DNA of 64,000 nucleotides, from assembly GCA_017557405.1 (NCBI GenBank), contig JAFYYV010000053.1, forward strand, positions 54,194 through 118,193. Reading direction: 5' to 3'. The stretch comes from Prevotella sp. (lineage in GTDB: Bacteria; Bacteroidota; Bacteroidia; Bacteroidales; Bacteroidaceae). This document shows, piece after piece, positions 17,952 to 25,909 of this stretch. The notes under the pieces were generated by a model. The model did not search any database and was not told where the DNA came from. It saw only the letters and a list, made by a program, of their open reading frames with translations. The stretch's first letter is position 1, and every line of letters begins with the position of its first letter. A program made the position numbers and the translations under genes.

Positions 17952-18045
17952 AATAAAAATGGTTTTTAGCGTGTCGCACACCTTTGTGCTCACGAATGGT
18001 TTTCTCCCACAAAGATAGTGTTTCTTCTTCAAACCTCCAACCTTT

Positions 18046-18909
18046 TCAAGTTTTTTTAGCTTTTATTATGTCGCTAAAGACGTTTTTGCAAGTTGTTCCA
18101 CAACTGAATGGTTGCAACTGGTCGCCCATGATGTCGTGCATGATGGAAAACGCTTGATTGCCCGTGCAATGGCTGGTGTAGAACGTGGTGTCGGGATAAT
18201 CATCCTTCAAGCAACGAGCCAATGCCTCCAGTTCGTGAGGTTGTTCGTATGGTTCGTCTCGATGCGAATCGAGCAGATGGAATCCACCAACAACGGTGTG
18301 CAAAGACCACGGACACGCATTGAGGATGTTGAGCAATCCGCTGTGAGCACAGCCTGTAAAAAGTAGCCCATCCACATATATGGCCATCTCATGACGGAAG
18401 TCGTCGCTGACAAGTTGGCCTTGTTCGTTCATGACAAAAAGGTTGCTGTTGGCTGAAGGAAGCGGATGTTCATGCGGAATGTTGGCAATCACCCATATCC
18501 CTTCGTCAACCTGAACATGATGCGGACTTTGCAAACCAGGCTCCACCAGCATCAGCCGCTCCCCTATCCCATCGAGCGGCAGATGGGCGGTAATGGAATG
18601 AAGGTAGTTGCGCTTGGAATAGAATTTCCGCCCCACGACTTGGTTCGACATGATAATCCGCGCCTGATGATTGATTTCAAGGAAATGGCGCAACCCGCCT
18701 GTGTGGTCGGCATGTCCGTGAGAGAGAAACACATAATCCACCATGCGTAAATCAATGCCCAAGGTGTTGGCATTCTGCATGAAAATCTCAGAGGCGCCCG
18801 TATCGAGAAGCAGATGTCGCCCACGGGATTCAACATAAACCGACAACCCGTGTTCGATAGCGAAACGGTTGTCGGTAGTCCTATTATCAGATAATATCGT
18901 GAAAGTCAT
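18046..18909 (-). CDS. MBL-fold metallo-hydrolase
   Basis: A 287-residue metallo-beta-lactamase-fold protein. The metal motif is complete: LSHGHADHTGG with His64, His66, Asp68, His69. Later metal ligands are visible in FTGCAHSGLLNI and YTSHCTG. It resembles the group annotated as 7,8-dihydropterin-6-yl-methyl-4-(beta-D-ribofuranosyl)aminobenzene 5'-phosphate synthase-like, though the real substrate in bacteria is not established. It starts 21 bp after the P-type ATPase gene on the same strand, so it should be co-regulated with metal export. That pairing may reflect metal-dependent activity; this is inference. Confidence 0.87.
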   Translation of the reverse strand: MTFTILSDNRTTDNRFAIEHGLSVYVESRGRHLLLDTGASEIFMQNANTLGIDLRMVDYVFLSHGHADHTGGLRHFLEINHQARIIMSNQVVGRKFYSKRNYLHSITAHLPLDGIGERLMLVEPGLQSPHHVQVDEGIWVIANIPHEHPLPSANSNLFVMNEQGQLVSDDFRHEMAIYVDGLLFTGCAHSGLLNILNACPWSLHTVVGGFHLLDSHRDEPYEQPHELEALARCLKDDYPDTTFYTSHCTGNQAFSIMHDIMGDQLQPFSCGTTCKNVFSDIIKAKKT

Positions 18910-18930
18910 ATATAGAAAAGGAAAGTTTCG

Positions 18931-20973
18931 TTATACTTTAAGAGCACGCATGGCATTAAGCACCGCCAACACCGTGACACCCACATCGGCAAACACCGCC
19001 ATCCAAAGGGTCGCCAAACCGAGAGCCGCGAAGATGAGCACGGCTATCTTCACACCAATGGCAAACCAGACGTTCTGACGAGCAATGCCAATAGTACGAC
19101 GGGCGATGCGGATTGCCAATGGAATCTTCGATGGTTTGTCGTCCATCAGCACCACGTCGGCCGCCTCGATGGCAGCATCACTACCCAATCCTCCCATCGC
19201 AATACCTACGTCGGCACGTGCCAACACAGGGGCGTCGTTGATGCCATCGCCCACAAATGCCAATTGCGTGTCATCAGACAACAGTTGCTCCACTATCGCC
19301 ACCTTGTCTGTAGGAAGTAGTTCTGCATGATACTCGCTGATTTGCAGTTTCTTCGCCACACGCTCGGCCACCTCTTTGCGGTCGCCAGTAAGCATGACAG
19401 TACGCTCTACACCCAGTTTTCTCAATTCGGCTATCGCCTCTGCACTATCGTCCTTCACTTGGTCGGTAATGACGATGTGGCCAGCATACTCGCCATTGAT
19501 AGCCACATGAATGATGGTTCCAGCATGGGTGCAGTCACGCCACTTCGCTCCGATAGCGTCCATCATCTTCGTATTTCCCACGCAGACAAGGTCATCACCT
19601 ACTCGTGCACGAATGCCTTGCCCCGCCACCTCTTCCACATCGGTCACCTTGCAACCATCGGTGGCCTCATCAGGGAAAGCGTCGCGCAGAGCTGCTCCAA
19701 TGGGATGGGTGGAGAAATGCTCCACATGGGCGGCGAGATGCAACAAGGTGTTGGGTGTTGGGTGTTGGGTGTTAGCGGATTCTTCACACGATTTATCTCC
19801 TGAATGGACAGCCTCAACTGCAAACTGTCCGTGCGTCAGCGTACCCGTCTTGTCGAAAACCACAGTGTCCACTTTCGCCAACACATCCATGAAATTGGCT
19901 CCCTTGATGAGGATTCCCTTGCGCGAGGCTCCACCGATTCCACCAAAGAAAGAGAGTGGCACACTGATGACTAATGCACACGGACACGAAACAATCAGGA
20001 ACATCAATGCCCGATAGAGCCATGTGGGGAACACGTCCATGAAGGAAGTCGGAGTTTGTGCGATGGATGAGAAAGAGAGCACAAGAGGAGGAAGAATGGC
20101 GATGGCGATGGCGGCAAACACCACAACGGGCGTGTAAATACGGGCAAAACGAGTGATGAATGCCTCGCTCTTCGATTTATGTTCGCCAGCATCCTCCACC
20201 AAATGGATAATCTTTGACACCGTGCTTTCACCGAAACTCTTCGTCGTGCGCACACGAATGACACCCGAGAGATTGACACAACCCGATATCACCTCATCGT
20301 CCACGTTGATTTCGCGCGGCATACTCTCGCCTGTCAAAGCGACAGTATTGAGCGAAGAGGCTCCCGACAACACCACACCATCGAGTGGTACCTTCTCACC
20401 TGGTTTGACCACAATGACAGAACCAACAGACACTTCCTCGGGAGCGACTATCGTCTCTTTGCGAGTTCCATCGGCTTCCGTTGTCTCCAAGTTGGCCACA
20501 TCAGGACGAATGTCCATCAAATGGGCAATGCTGTCGCGGCTTTTTCCTTCAGCATACCCCTCGAAGAGTTCACCTATCTGGAAAAACAGCATCACGAAGA
20601 CGGCTTCTGGAAACTGCGTCTCAGCGCCAGGAAGGAAGCCGATGCCCAGTGCACCGATGGTGGCCACCGACATCAGAAAATGCTCGTCGAAAGCCTCTCC
20701 ATGGGCGATACCCTCGGCTGCTTCTTTCAATGTCTCGTGTCCAATGAGCAGATAGGGAACCAGATAGACCAATAGCAATTGCCATGTGGCAAGTTGGCAA
20801 TGTTTCTCTATCAACACTGCTATAATCAACAAGACGATGGTGGCGGCAATTAACACCAATTGTCTTTTCAATCCACCATGCTCGTGATGATGCTCATGTT
20901 GGTGATCGTGATGATGTTCATGGGCACAACACTCGTTGCCCTGCTCATGATGATGTTCGTGATGATGTGACAT
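18931..20973 (-). CDS. heavy-metal P-type ATPase (Zn/Cd/Pb-type exporter)
   Basis: A 680-residue P1B ATPase. The start is set at ATG 20973, which opens a very His-rich tail (MSHHHEHHHEQ, then HEHHHDHQHEHHHEHGG) in place of a normal HMA domain. SCPCAL is the transmembrane metal site, DKTGTLTHG the phosphorylation site, THPIGAAL the HP locus and GDGINDAPVLARA the hinge. About eight membrane helices are expected. The CPC with a His-rich N-terminus fits zinc/cadmium/lead export. The N-domain holds a stretch (NTQHPTPNT) encoded by four copies of a 7-bp repeat at 19747-19774. Paired palindromes upstream suggest metal-dependent repression. Confidence 0.92.
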   Translation of the reverse strand: MSHHHEHHHEQGNECCAHEHHHDHQHEHHHEHGGLKRQLVLIAATIVLLIIAVLIEKHCQLATWQLLLVYLVPYLLIGHETLKEAAEGIAHGEAFDEHFLMSVATIGALGIGFLPGAETQFPEAVFVMLFFQIGELFEGYAEGKSRDSIAHLMDIRPDVANLETTEADGTRKETIVAPEEVSVGSVIVVKPGEKVPLDGVVLSGASSLNTVALTGESMPREINVDDEVISGCVNLSGVIRVRTTKSFGESTVSKIIHLVEDAGEHKSKSEAFITRFARIYTPVVVFAAIAIAILPPLVLSFSSIAQTPTSFMDVFPTWLYRALMFLIVSCPCALVISVPLSFFGGIGGASRKGILIKGANFMDVLAKVDTVVFDKTGTLTHGQFAVEAVHSGDKSCEESANTQHPTPNTLLHLAAHVEHFSTHPIGAALRDAFPDEATDGCKVTDVEEVAGQGIRARVGDDLVCVGNTKMMDAIGAKWRDCTHAGTIIHVAINGEYAGHIVITDQVKDDSAEAIAELRKLGVERTVMLTGDRKEVAERVAKKLQISEYHAELLPTDKVAIVEQLLSDDTQLAFVGDGINDAPVLARADVGIAMGGLGSDAAIEAADVVLMDDKPSKIPLAIRIARRTIGIARQNVWFAIGVKIAVLIFAALGLATLWMAVFADVGVTVLAVLNAMRALKV
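19747..19774. repeat. four tandem heptamers (GGTGTTG) inside the P-type ATPase gene
   Basis: Units at 19747, 19754, 19761 and 19768; the last ends in A instead of G. Read as protein they give TQHPTPNT between the phosphorylation site and the HP motif. A 7-bp unit can change the reading frame if its copy number changes by one. Confidence 0.9.
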
Positions 20974-21002
20974 ACTTTTTCCTGTTCTTTTGAATTCCGC
21001 TG

Positions 21003-21010
21003 CAAAGATA
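21003..21010 (-). promoter_or_regulatory. -7 box of the P-type ATPase/MBL operon
   Basis: The minus strand reads TATCTTTG 30 bases before the ATG at 20973. The first palindromic operator (21024-21036) covers the -20 to -33 region. Confidence 0.55.
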
Positions 21011-21023
21011 CGACAAGAATCTC

Positions 21024-21074
21024 GCAACTGAGTTGCAAACAGCATCGAATCTCATTTTTCTGCAACTGAGTTGC
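21024..21074. promoter_or_regulatory. two identical palindromic operators (GCAACTGAGTTGC)
   Basis: The 13-bp palindrome GCAACTGAGTTGC occurs at 21024-21036 and again at 21062-21074, 38 bp apart. One overlaps the -33 region of the metal-ATPase operon and the other is upstream. Two perfect copies between divergent genes point to a repressor, probably metal-responsive (Fur/Zur-like or another family). The regulator gene is not in the window. Confidence 0.7.
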
Positions 21075-21115
21075 AACAAAAGAGGACATGGCTTTTAAAT
21101 TTAACGATGCACATA

Positions 21116-21147
21116 CTTGCTTATTTCAAAGAAAAAACGTAAATTTG
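21116..21147 (+). promoter_or_regulatory. promoter of the GH43 gene
   Basis: CTTG (21116-21119), 20 bases, TAAATTTG (21140-21147). The ATG at 21184 follows 36 bases later. Confidence 0.6.
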
Positions 21148-21183
21148 CACGCAAAATCTAAAAACAATTTAATCTATTAAAAT

Positions 21184-22926
21184 ATGTACAAAAGAATTCT
21201 TACTGCGGCAGCCATCCTTGCCATCAGCCTGCAAGTCAATGCCCAAGCGACCATCGCTGACAACTTTAAGCCGACAGGTCAGGCCAATCCTCTCAGCGGC
21301 TGCGTGTTCTGTGCAGACCCTACGGCCCTCGAGTATAATGGCCGTCTATATGTCTACGGTTCCAACGATCATCAGCAGTTTATCAAAAACGGCAAGAAAG
21401 GTGAAAATGGCTACGGTGACATCAAGTCACTCGTTGTCTTTTCTACCGACGATATGGTGAACTGGACCTTCCATGGCACCATCGATGTGGCCAAGCTCTG
21501 TTCCTCTTGGACGGGGAATCCATGGTACAAAGGCTTTATGAACTCGTGGGCACCATCTGTCACATGGCGTACGACAGAAGACGGCAAGGAGGAGTTCTTC
21601 CTTTACTTTGCCAACACTAGCCATGGTGTAGGTGTGCTGAAAGCCAATTCTCCTATAGGGCCTTGGACATCGCCACTCAATGCATCTATGATCAATAGAG
21701 ATACGCCAGGAGTGCTTCCCTGCAATTGGATTTTCGACCCAGGAGTGGTAATCGATGAGAACGGCACTGGTTGGATTTCCTTCGGTGGTGGTGATCCGAA
21801 CGATCAAGGCAACAGTCTACAACCCAATAATGCCCGTTTTGCGAAGCTGAAGCCCTCGATGACTGGAATCGATGGCAGTGTTGTCAAGATTCCAGCCCCC
21901 TATCACTTCGAAGCCAGCGAACTGAACATCATGAATGGCAAGTTCGTCTATACCTATTGCTCTAACTGGGCAAATCGCAGTGATGCAGATTGGAACAAAT
22001 ATAAGCAAGAGCAAGGTATCAGCGTATCGAAACCTGGTACTTGCACCATGTGCTATATGGTTTCCGATGATCCTACCAAATCTGACTCATGGGTATACAA
22101 AGGAGACTACGGTCCCCATCCCGGCAGTTCGCCCAACAACCATTCCCACTTGCACAAATTCAATGGGAAGTATTATCACATCTACCACAACGGTTCCTTG
22201 TTGGAAGGCATGAAGAACAAATCGGCTGTCGATGCTAATGCATCAACCTATCGCTCCATCTGTATTGATGAAGCCACTGTCGACGAAGCCACGCAGACAG
22301 TCAACAAGGTGAATCTGACTACGAAAGGCGTCGCCCCCCTCAAGCCATTGAACCCTTACCAACTCCAGCAAGCTGAGACCATGGCTTCATGTGGTGGTGT
22401 CAACTACGAGGACTTCAAGAACATCAAGACCATCACCTCGAAAAACACTTTAGGCAACGATGCCTCAGAGAACATGTATATCAAGATGGCGTCAGGCTCG
22501 TGGACGAGTGTGCGTAATGTTGACTTTGGTGAAGGCGCCAAGTCCTTCATCCTCAGGGCAAAGGGTTCCGGCACCTTCGAAATCCGTTTTGGCAGTAAAA
22601 GTCAGCCAGTCGCTACGATGGAATTCTCTTCAACAACAATGGAAGATCATGTGATGGAAATCGATCCTGAGGTATTCAAAGGCACCAAAAACTTTGTCTT
22701 CCTAGTGTTCACACAAGCCACGAATGTGCAATTTGATGCCTGGCAGTTCTCAGATTCAGAGGCTAGTGCCATTTCCGCTGTAACAGATGAGAACACCGTG
22801 CCTTCAGCACGCTACGACCTCAGTGGCCGCCGTCTGTCCAACACACAGACTGCTCCCATCGTCATTGAGCAGTTCATTGATAAGAACGGTGTGAAGCAGA
22901 GCAGAAAACGCGTCAACCGCAAATAA
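21184..22926 (+). CDS. glycoside hydrolase family 43 protein with C-terminal carbohydrate-binding domain
   Basis: A 580-residue secreted enzyme. The signal peptide is MYKRILTAAAILAISLQVNA. The five-bladed GH43 propeller starts at CADPTAL (Asp45 the expected base), with NWIFDPGVV and later HFEASELNIMNGK, and HNHSHLHKFNGKYYHIYHNG-like blades (shortened here: NHSHLHKFNGKYY). From about residue 400 a CBM6-like beta sandwich follows (LQQAETMASCGGVNYED). The last residues, YDLSGRRLS, look like a T9SS-type tail. GH43 enzymes release arabinose or xylose from arabinan and xylan. The gene stands alone between its promoter and a strong terminator; there is no SusC/D pair next to it. Confidence 0.9.
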   Translation: MYKRILTAAAILAISLQVNAQATIADNFKPTGQANPLSGCVFCADPTALEYNGRLYVYGSNDHQQFIKNGKKGENGYGDIKSLVVFSTDDMVNWTFHGTIDVAKLCSSWTGNPWYKGFMNSWAPSVTWRTTEDGKEEFFLYFANTSHGVGVLKANSPIGPWTSPLNASMINRDTPGVLPCNWIFDPGVVIDENGTGWISFGGGDPNDQGNSLQPNNARFAKLKPSMTGIDGSVVKIPAPYHFEASELNIMNGKFVYTYCSNWANRSDADWNKYKQEQGISVSKPGTCTMCYMVSDDPTKSDSWVYKGDYGPHPGSSPNNHSHLHKFNGKYYHIYHNGSLLEGMKNKSAVDANASTYRSICIDEATVDEATQTVNKVNLTTKGVAPLKPLNPYQLQQAETMASCGGVNYEDFKNIKTITSKNTLGNDASENMYIKMASGSWTSVRNVDFGEGAKSFILRAKGSGTFEIRFGSKSQPVATMEFSSTTMEDHVMEIDPEVFKGTKNFVFLVFTQATNVQFDAWQFSDSEASAISAVTDENTVPSARYDLSGRRLSNTQTAPIVIEQFIDKNGVKQSRKRVNRK

Positions 22927-22979
22927 ACTTAATGACGTAAAGAATAGTGACAACATATCAGTTGACGCAAGCAATCATA

Positions 22980-23010
22980 AAAAAATGCAGCCGAAATGGC
23001 TGCATTTTTT
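22980..23010. terminator. bidirectional terminator between GH43 and the M16 protease
   Basis: AAAATGCAGCC / GGCTGCATTTT with a short GAAAT-type loop, A-rich on the left and T-rich on the right. It serves the plus-strand GH43 gene and the minus-strand protease unit. Confidence 0.85.
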
Positions 23011-23062
23011 GTTATGTTTTGAATGCTATATGATTGCCTAAAGGAAATCACAGTAATTCGCA

Positions 23063-25873
23063 TTATTCTGGCATCATCACAATTTGATCATGATGCCCGC
23101 TCTTCAAAACCACATTCTTCAAGAAATCGCTGACGCTCTTGGCATTGACAGCCTCAACCGTCTTCTTGTAGTCGGTATGCACATCGATACCAAAGCGTTT
23201 CCATGTGCTCAACACGTCCGTCCAGTAACGATTGGTCTTGGCGTCAACATCAGCCTGCTTCAACAGGATCTGCTTCACCTTCTGCAAGTCTTCAGCATCA
23301 GGCGACTTCACCAACGAGTTCATTCCTTTCAGCATTTCGGGGATTGCCACAGAAGCCTTTTCAGGATTCAGTTTTCCTATGCCTTTGATAATAATATAGG
23401 TGTCGGGACCGTCAATGTCGATGTCCGACTCGGCTCCAGCATGATAGGCAGCAGAAAGACGCTCGCGAATCTCGCGGTTCAGCATCATGTCGAGCAGACG
23501 ACCACTCACATCTTGCAACACACTATTCTGCAGTGTGAACTTGACAGGATTAGAACGCCAAACTTCGGTTGCCTGAGATTGAGGATTCTCCATCTTCTTC
23601 AAGAAAGAGTTTTTCACATCGCCTTTCGCAAAAGTACGGACTTCCTTTCCTGTGAGCGTGACTTTTCCTGTAGAAGGCAACGAAGCGATGTATTGCTCAA
23701 TGAACTGACGCAGTTGGGGTTCGTCGTAGTTACCCACGAATGTGAAAGTGAAGTTTGCGGCATTGCCGTAAAGAGTGCGCCACATCTCCAACACGCGGTC
23801 GTAACTGATCTTCTCTACAGCCTCGGCCTTTGGAACACGGAAAAGCGGGTTGTTCTTATACATAACACTCATCACAGAGTCTTCGAATACAGCCTCATTA
23901 TTCAAGCTGATGTTCTTCAACTGAGTGGCAATCATCGTCAGGAAGTTGTTGACCGACTTCTCATCCTTTGTAACTTTCGTGAAGTCCAAGTAAATGAGTT
24001 GGAAGAGAGTCTCAAGATCCTTCGGAGTCGAAGAACCGCTCAAACCATGACGAGCGTTCTCGATACTGAACTGCGTCATTACCTGCTTGCCGGCCATTGC
24101 CTTCTGGAGGTCAGTGTATGAGAAGTTTCCAAGTCCGCTTTGCATCAGCACATAGTTCGCCAACTGGATATTGTTGACATCATTCTTTCCGAACACTGAT
24201 GCACCACCTTCAGAACGAGCACGGAAAACAATCTCGTCAGCATTGAAGTCGGTCTTCTTTATCATGACGGTTGCACCATTCGACAATGTCAGCATCTTGA
24301 AGCCAAGCGTAGCATTCTCAGTCTCTTTCACGATGCGACCTTTTGCAGGCATCTCTGTCATCAAAGGCTCTTGCTTCACGTTGTCGATATAAGCAGTCAG
24401 CGTCTCACCACGCACGGCAGCCACCGTCTTCTTCATGTCCTCACCCGAGAAATATTGCTTGCCATCTTTCTCCTGCACAGCAGCCAATGCCACGAAGTTC
24501 GTGTCGTTGTCGCTGATGAGTTGCCCAGCAATCTGATTGATGATCTCGACTGGAATATTCGGAGCCAATTGGTTGATGAGCTGATACTCGTCTTCGATGC
24601 TGGGGAATGGTTCATTCTCAATGAAATTGTCCACGTATTGCTGGCAATACTGGTCAGTGGGATGCTTCTCGCGATTGTTGTAGACTTTCTCGATGCGACT
24701 GAGAAACTCTGCCTTGGCACGTTCATACTCCGTAGCTGTGAATCCAAAGTCCTTGATACGTTTGAGTTCGCGCATGCCAGTTGCCAAGCCTTCCAGTTCT
24801 TTTCCTTCCTTGGGGACAAGGGTAAGCATGAATGCATCTTTCGTTCGTGAGAACAAATAGTGTCCATCTTCGGCACTACACTGCAAGAAGGGGCACTCCG
24901 GCTTCTGAGCCTCCTCGGTGAAACGAGCATTTGTCATCTCCGCAATCACGTTGCGTGCATAATCGAAGACCAAATAGCTCAGACTGTTCTTCAAAGAGTC
25001 GGGCGTGGCATCGTGTTTCATGCAAAGAATCATGAGCGAAAGCTGCTGCTCCTTGTCTTTACCCACGACATAAATTCCTTCGTTATTGTCGGGTACTGGT
25101 TCCAATTCCACCTTGGCGGCATTGGCAGGAACCTTGATGGAACCAAAGAGTTCCTTGATTTTCTGCTCAGTGCGATCAACGTCAATATCACCAACGATAA
25201 TGATGCCTTGGTTGTCGGGACGATACCACTTTCTATAATACGCACGCAAGGTTTCGGGCGAACAACCATCGATGACGGACATAAGTCCAATGGGATAACG
25301 TTGTCCATACTTGGAACCTGGATATAGGTCGGGCAAAACATTCTCCAAAATCTTCTGCGTACCCACAATGCGCATGCGATACTCGTTGTGCACAATATCG
25401 CGTTCCTGATCTATGGCCTTTTCATCAAGTGTGATGCCCGTAGACCAGTCTTTCAAGACGAGCATACAAGAGTCGAGGGCGGTGATTCTTGCAGTAGGAA
25501 CGTCGGTAATGTAATAAACCGTCTTGTCCGTGCTGGTGTAAGCGTTCAAGTTACGACCATACTCAACACCAATGGATTGCAGATACTCCTGCAGAAGGTT
25601 GTCCTTGAAATGCTCAGAACCGTTGAAGGCCATGTGCTCCAACAGGTGAGCAAGACCACGTTGGTCCTCGTTCTCGTTGATGGAACCCACTTTCTGTGCA
25701 ATGTAGAAGTTAGCCACATGCTCTGGATAACCATTGTGTCGAATGTAATAGGTCAATCCATTGTCAAGTTTGCCCACACGAACATCCTTGTCTTGCGGAA
25801 TCGACGGCATCTGGGCATAAGCCGACATACCAACGAGCAGCAATGCTGCCACAAATAAATTCTTCAGTTTCAT
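23063..25873 (-). CDS. M16-family zinc metallopeptidase (pitrilysin-like)
   Basis: A 936-residue secreted or periplasmic protease. The signal peptide is MKLKNLFVAALLLVGMSAYA. The inverted zinc motif HLLEH is at 76-80, followed by MAFNG, with the distal Glu in ERDIVHNEYRMR. Two tandem M16 halves (about 30-480 and 520-930) give the clamshell; the second half lacks the zinc motif, as is usual. It is 36 bp downstream of the outer-membrane barrel gene on the same strand and is probably co-transcribed with it. In Bacteroidetes such proteases degrade peptides in the periplasm. Length is normal for the fused two-domain form. Confidence 0.93.
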   Translation of the reverse strand: MKLKNLFVAALLLVGMSAYAQMPSIPQDKDVRVGKLDNGLTYYIRHNGYPEHVANFYIAQKVGSINENEDQRGLAHLLEHMAFNGSEHFKDNLLQEYLQSIGVEYGRNLNAYTSTDKTVYYITDVPTARITALDSCMLVLKDWSTGITLDEKAIDQERDIVHNEYRMRIVGTQKILENVLPDLYPGSKYGQRYPIGLMSVIDGCSPETLRAYYRKWYRPDNQGIIIVGDIDVDRTEQKIKELFGSIKVPANAAKVELEPVPDNNEGIYVVGKDKEQQLSLMILCMKHDATPDSLKNSLSYLVFDYARNVIAEMTNARFTEEAQKPECPFLQCSAEDGHYLFSRTKDAFMLTLVPKEGKELEGLATGMRELKRIKDFGFTATEYERAKAEFLSRIEKVYNNREKHPTDQYCQQYVDNFIENEPFPSIEDEYQLINQLAPNIPVEIINQIAGQLISDNDTNFVALAAVQEKDGKQYFSGEDMKKTVAAVRGETLTAYIDNVKQEPLMTEMPAKGRIVKETENATLGFKMLTLSNGATVMIKKTDFNADEIVFRARSEGGASVFGKNDVNNIQLANYVLMQSGLGNFSYTDLQKAMAGKQVMTQFSIENARHGLSGSSTPKDLETLFQLIYLDFTKVTKDEKSVNNFLTMIATQLKNISLNNEAVFEDSVMSVMYKNNPLFRVPKAEAVEKISYDRVLEMWRTLYGNAANFTFTFVGNYDEPQLRQFIEQYIASLPSTGKVTLTGKEVRTFAKGDVKNSFLKKMENPQSQATEVWRSNPVKFTLQNSVLQDVSGRLLDMMLNREIRERLSAAYHAGAESDIDIDGPDTYIIIKGIGKLNPEKASVAIPEMLKGMNSLVKSPDAEDLQKVKQILLKQADVDAKTNRYWTDVLSTWKRFGIDVHTDYKKTVEAVNAKSVSDFLKNVVLKSGHHDQIVMMPE

Positions 25874-25909
25874 ACGTTTTGAGTTTTATAACATTTTGCT
25901 TTCTATCTC

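Noticed and set aside
23084-24121. 345-aa frame opposite the M16 protease
   Set aside because: Antisense shadow; the protease has full motifs on the minus strand.
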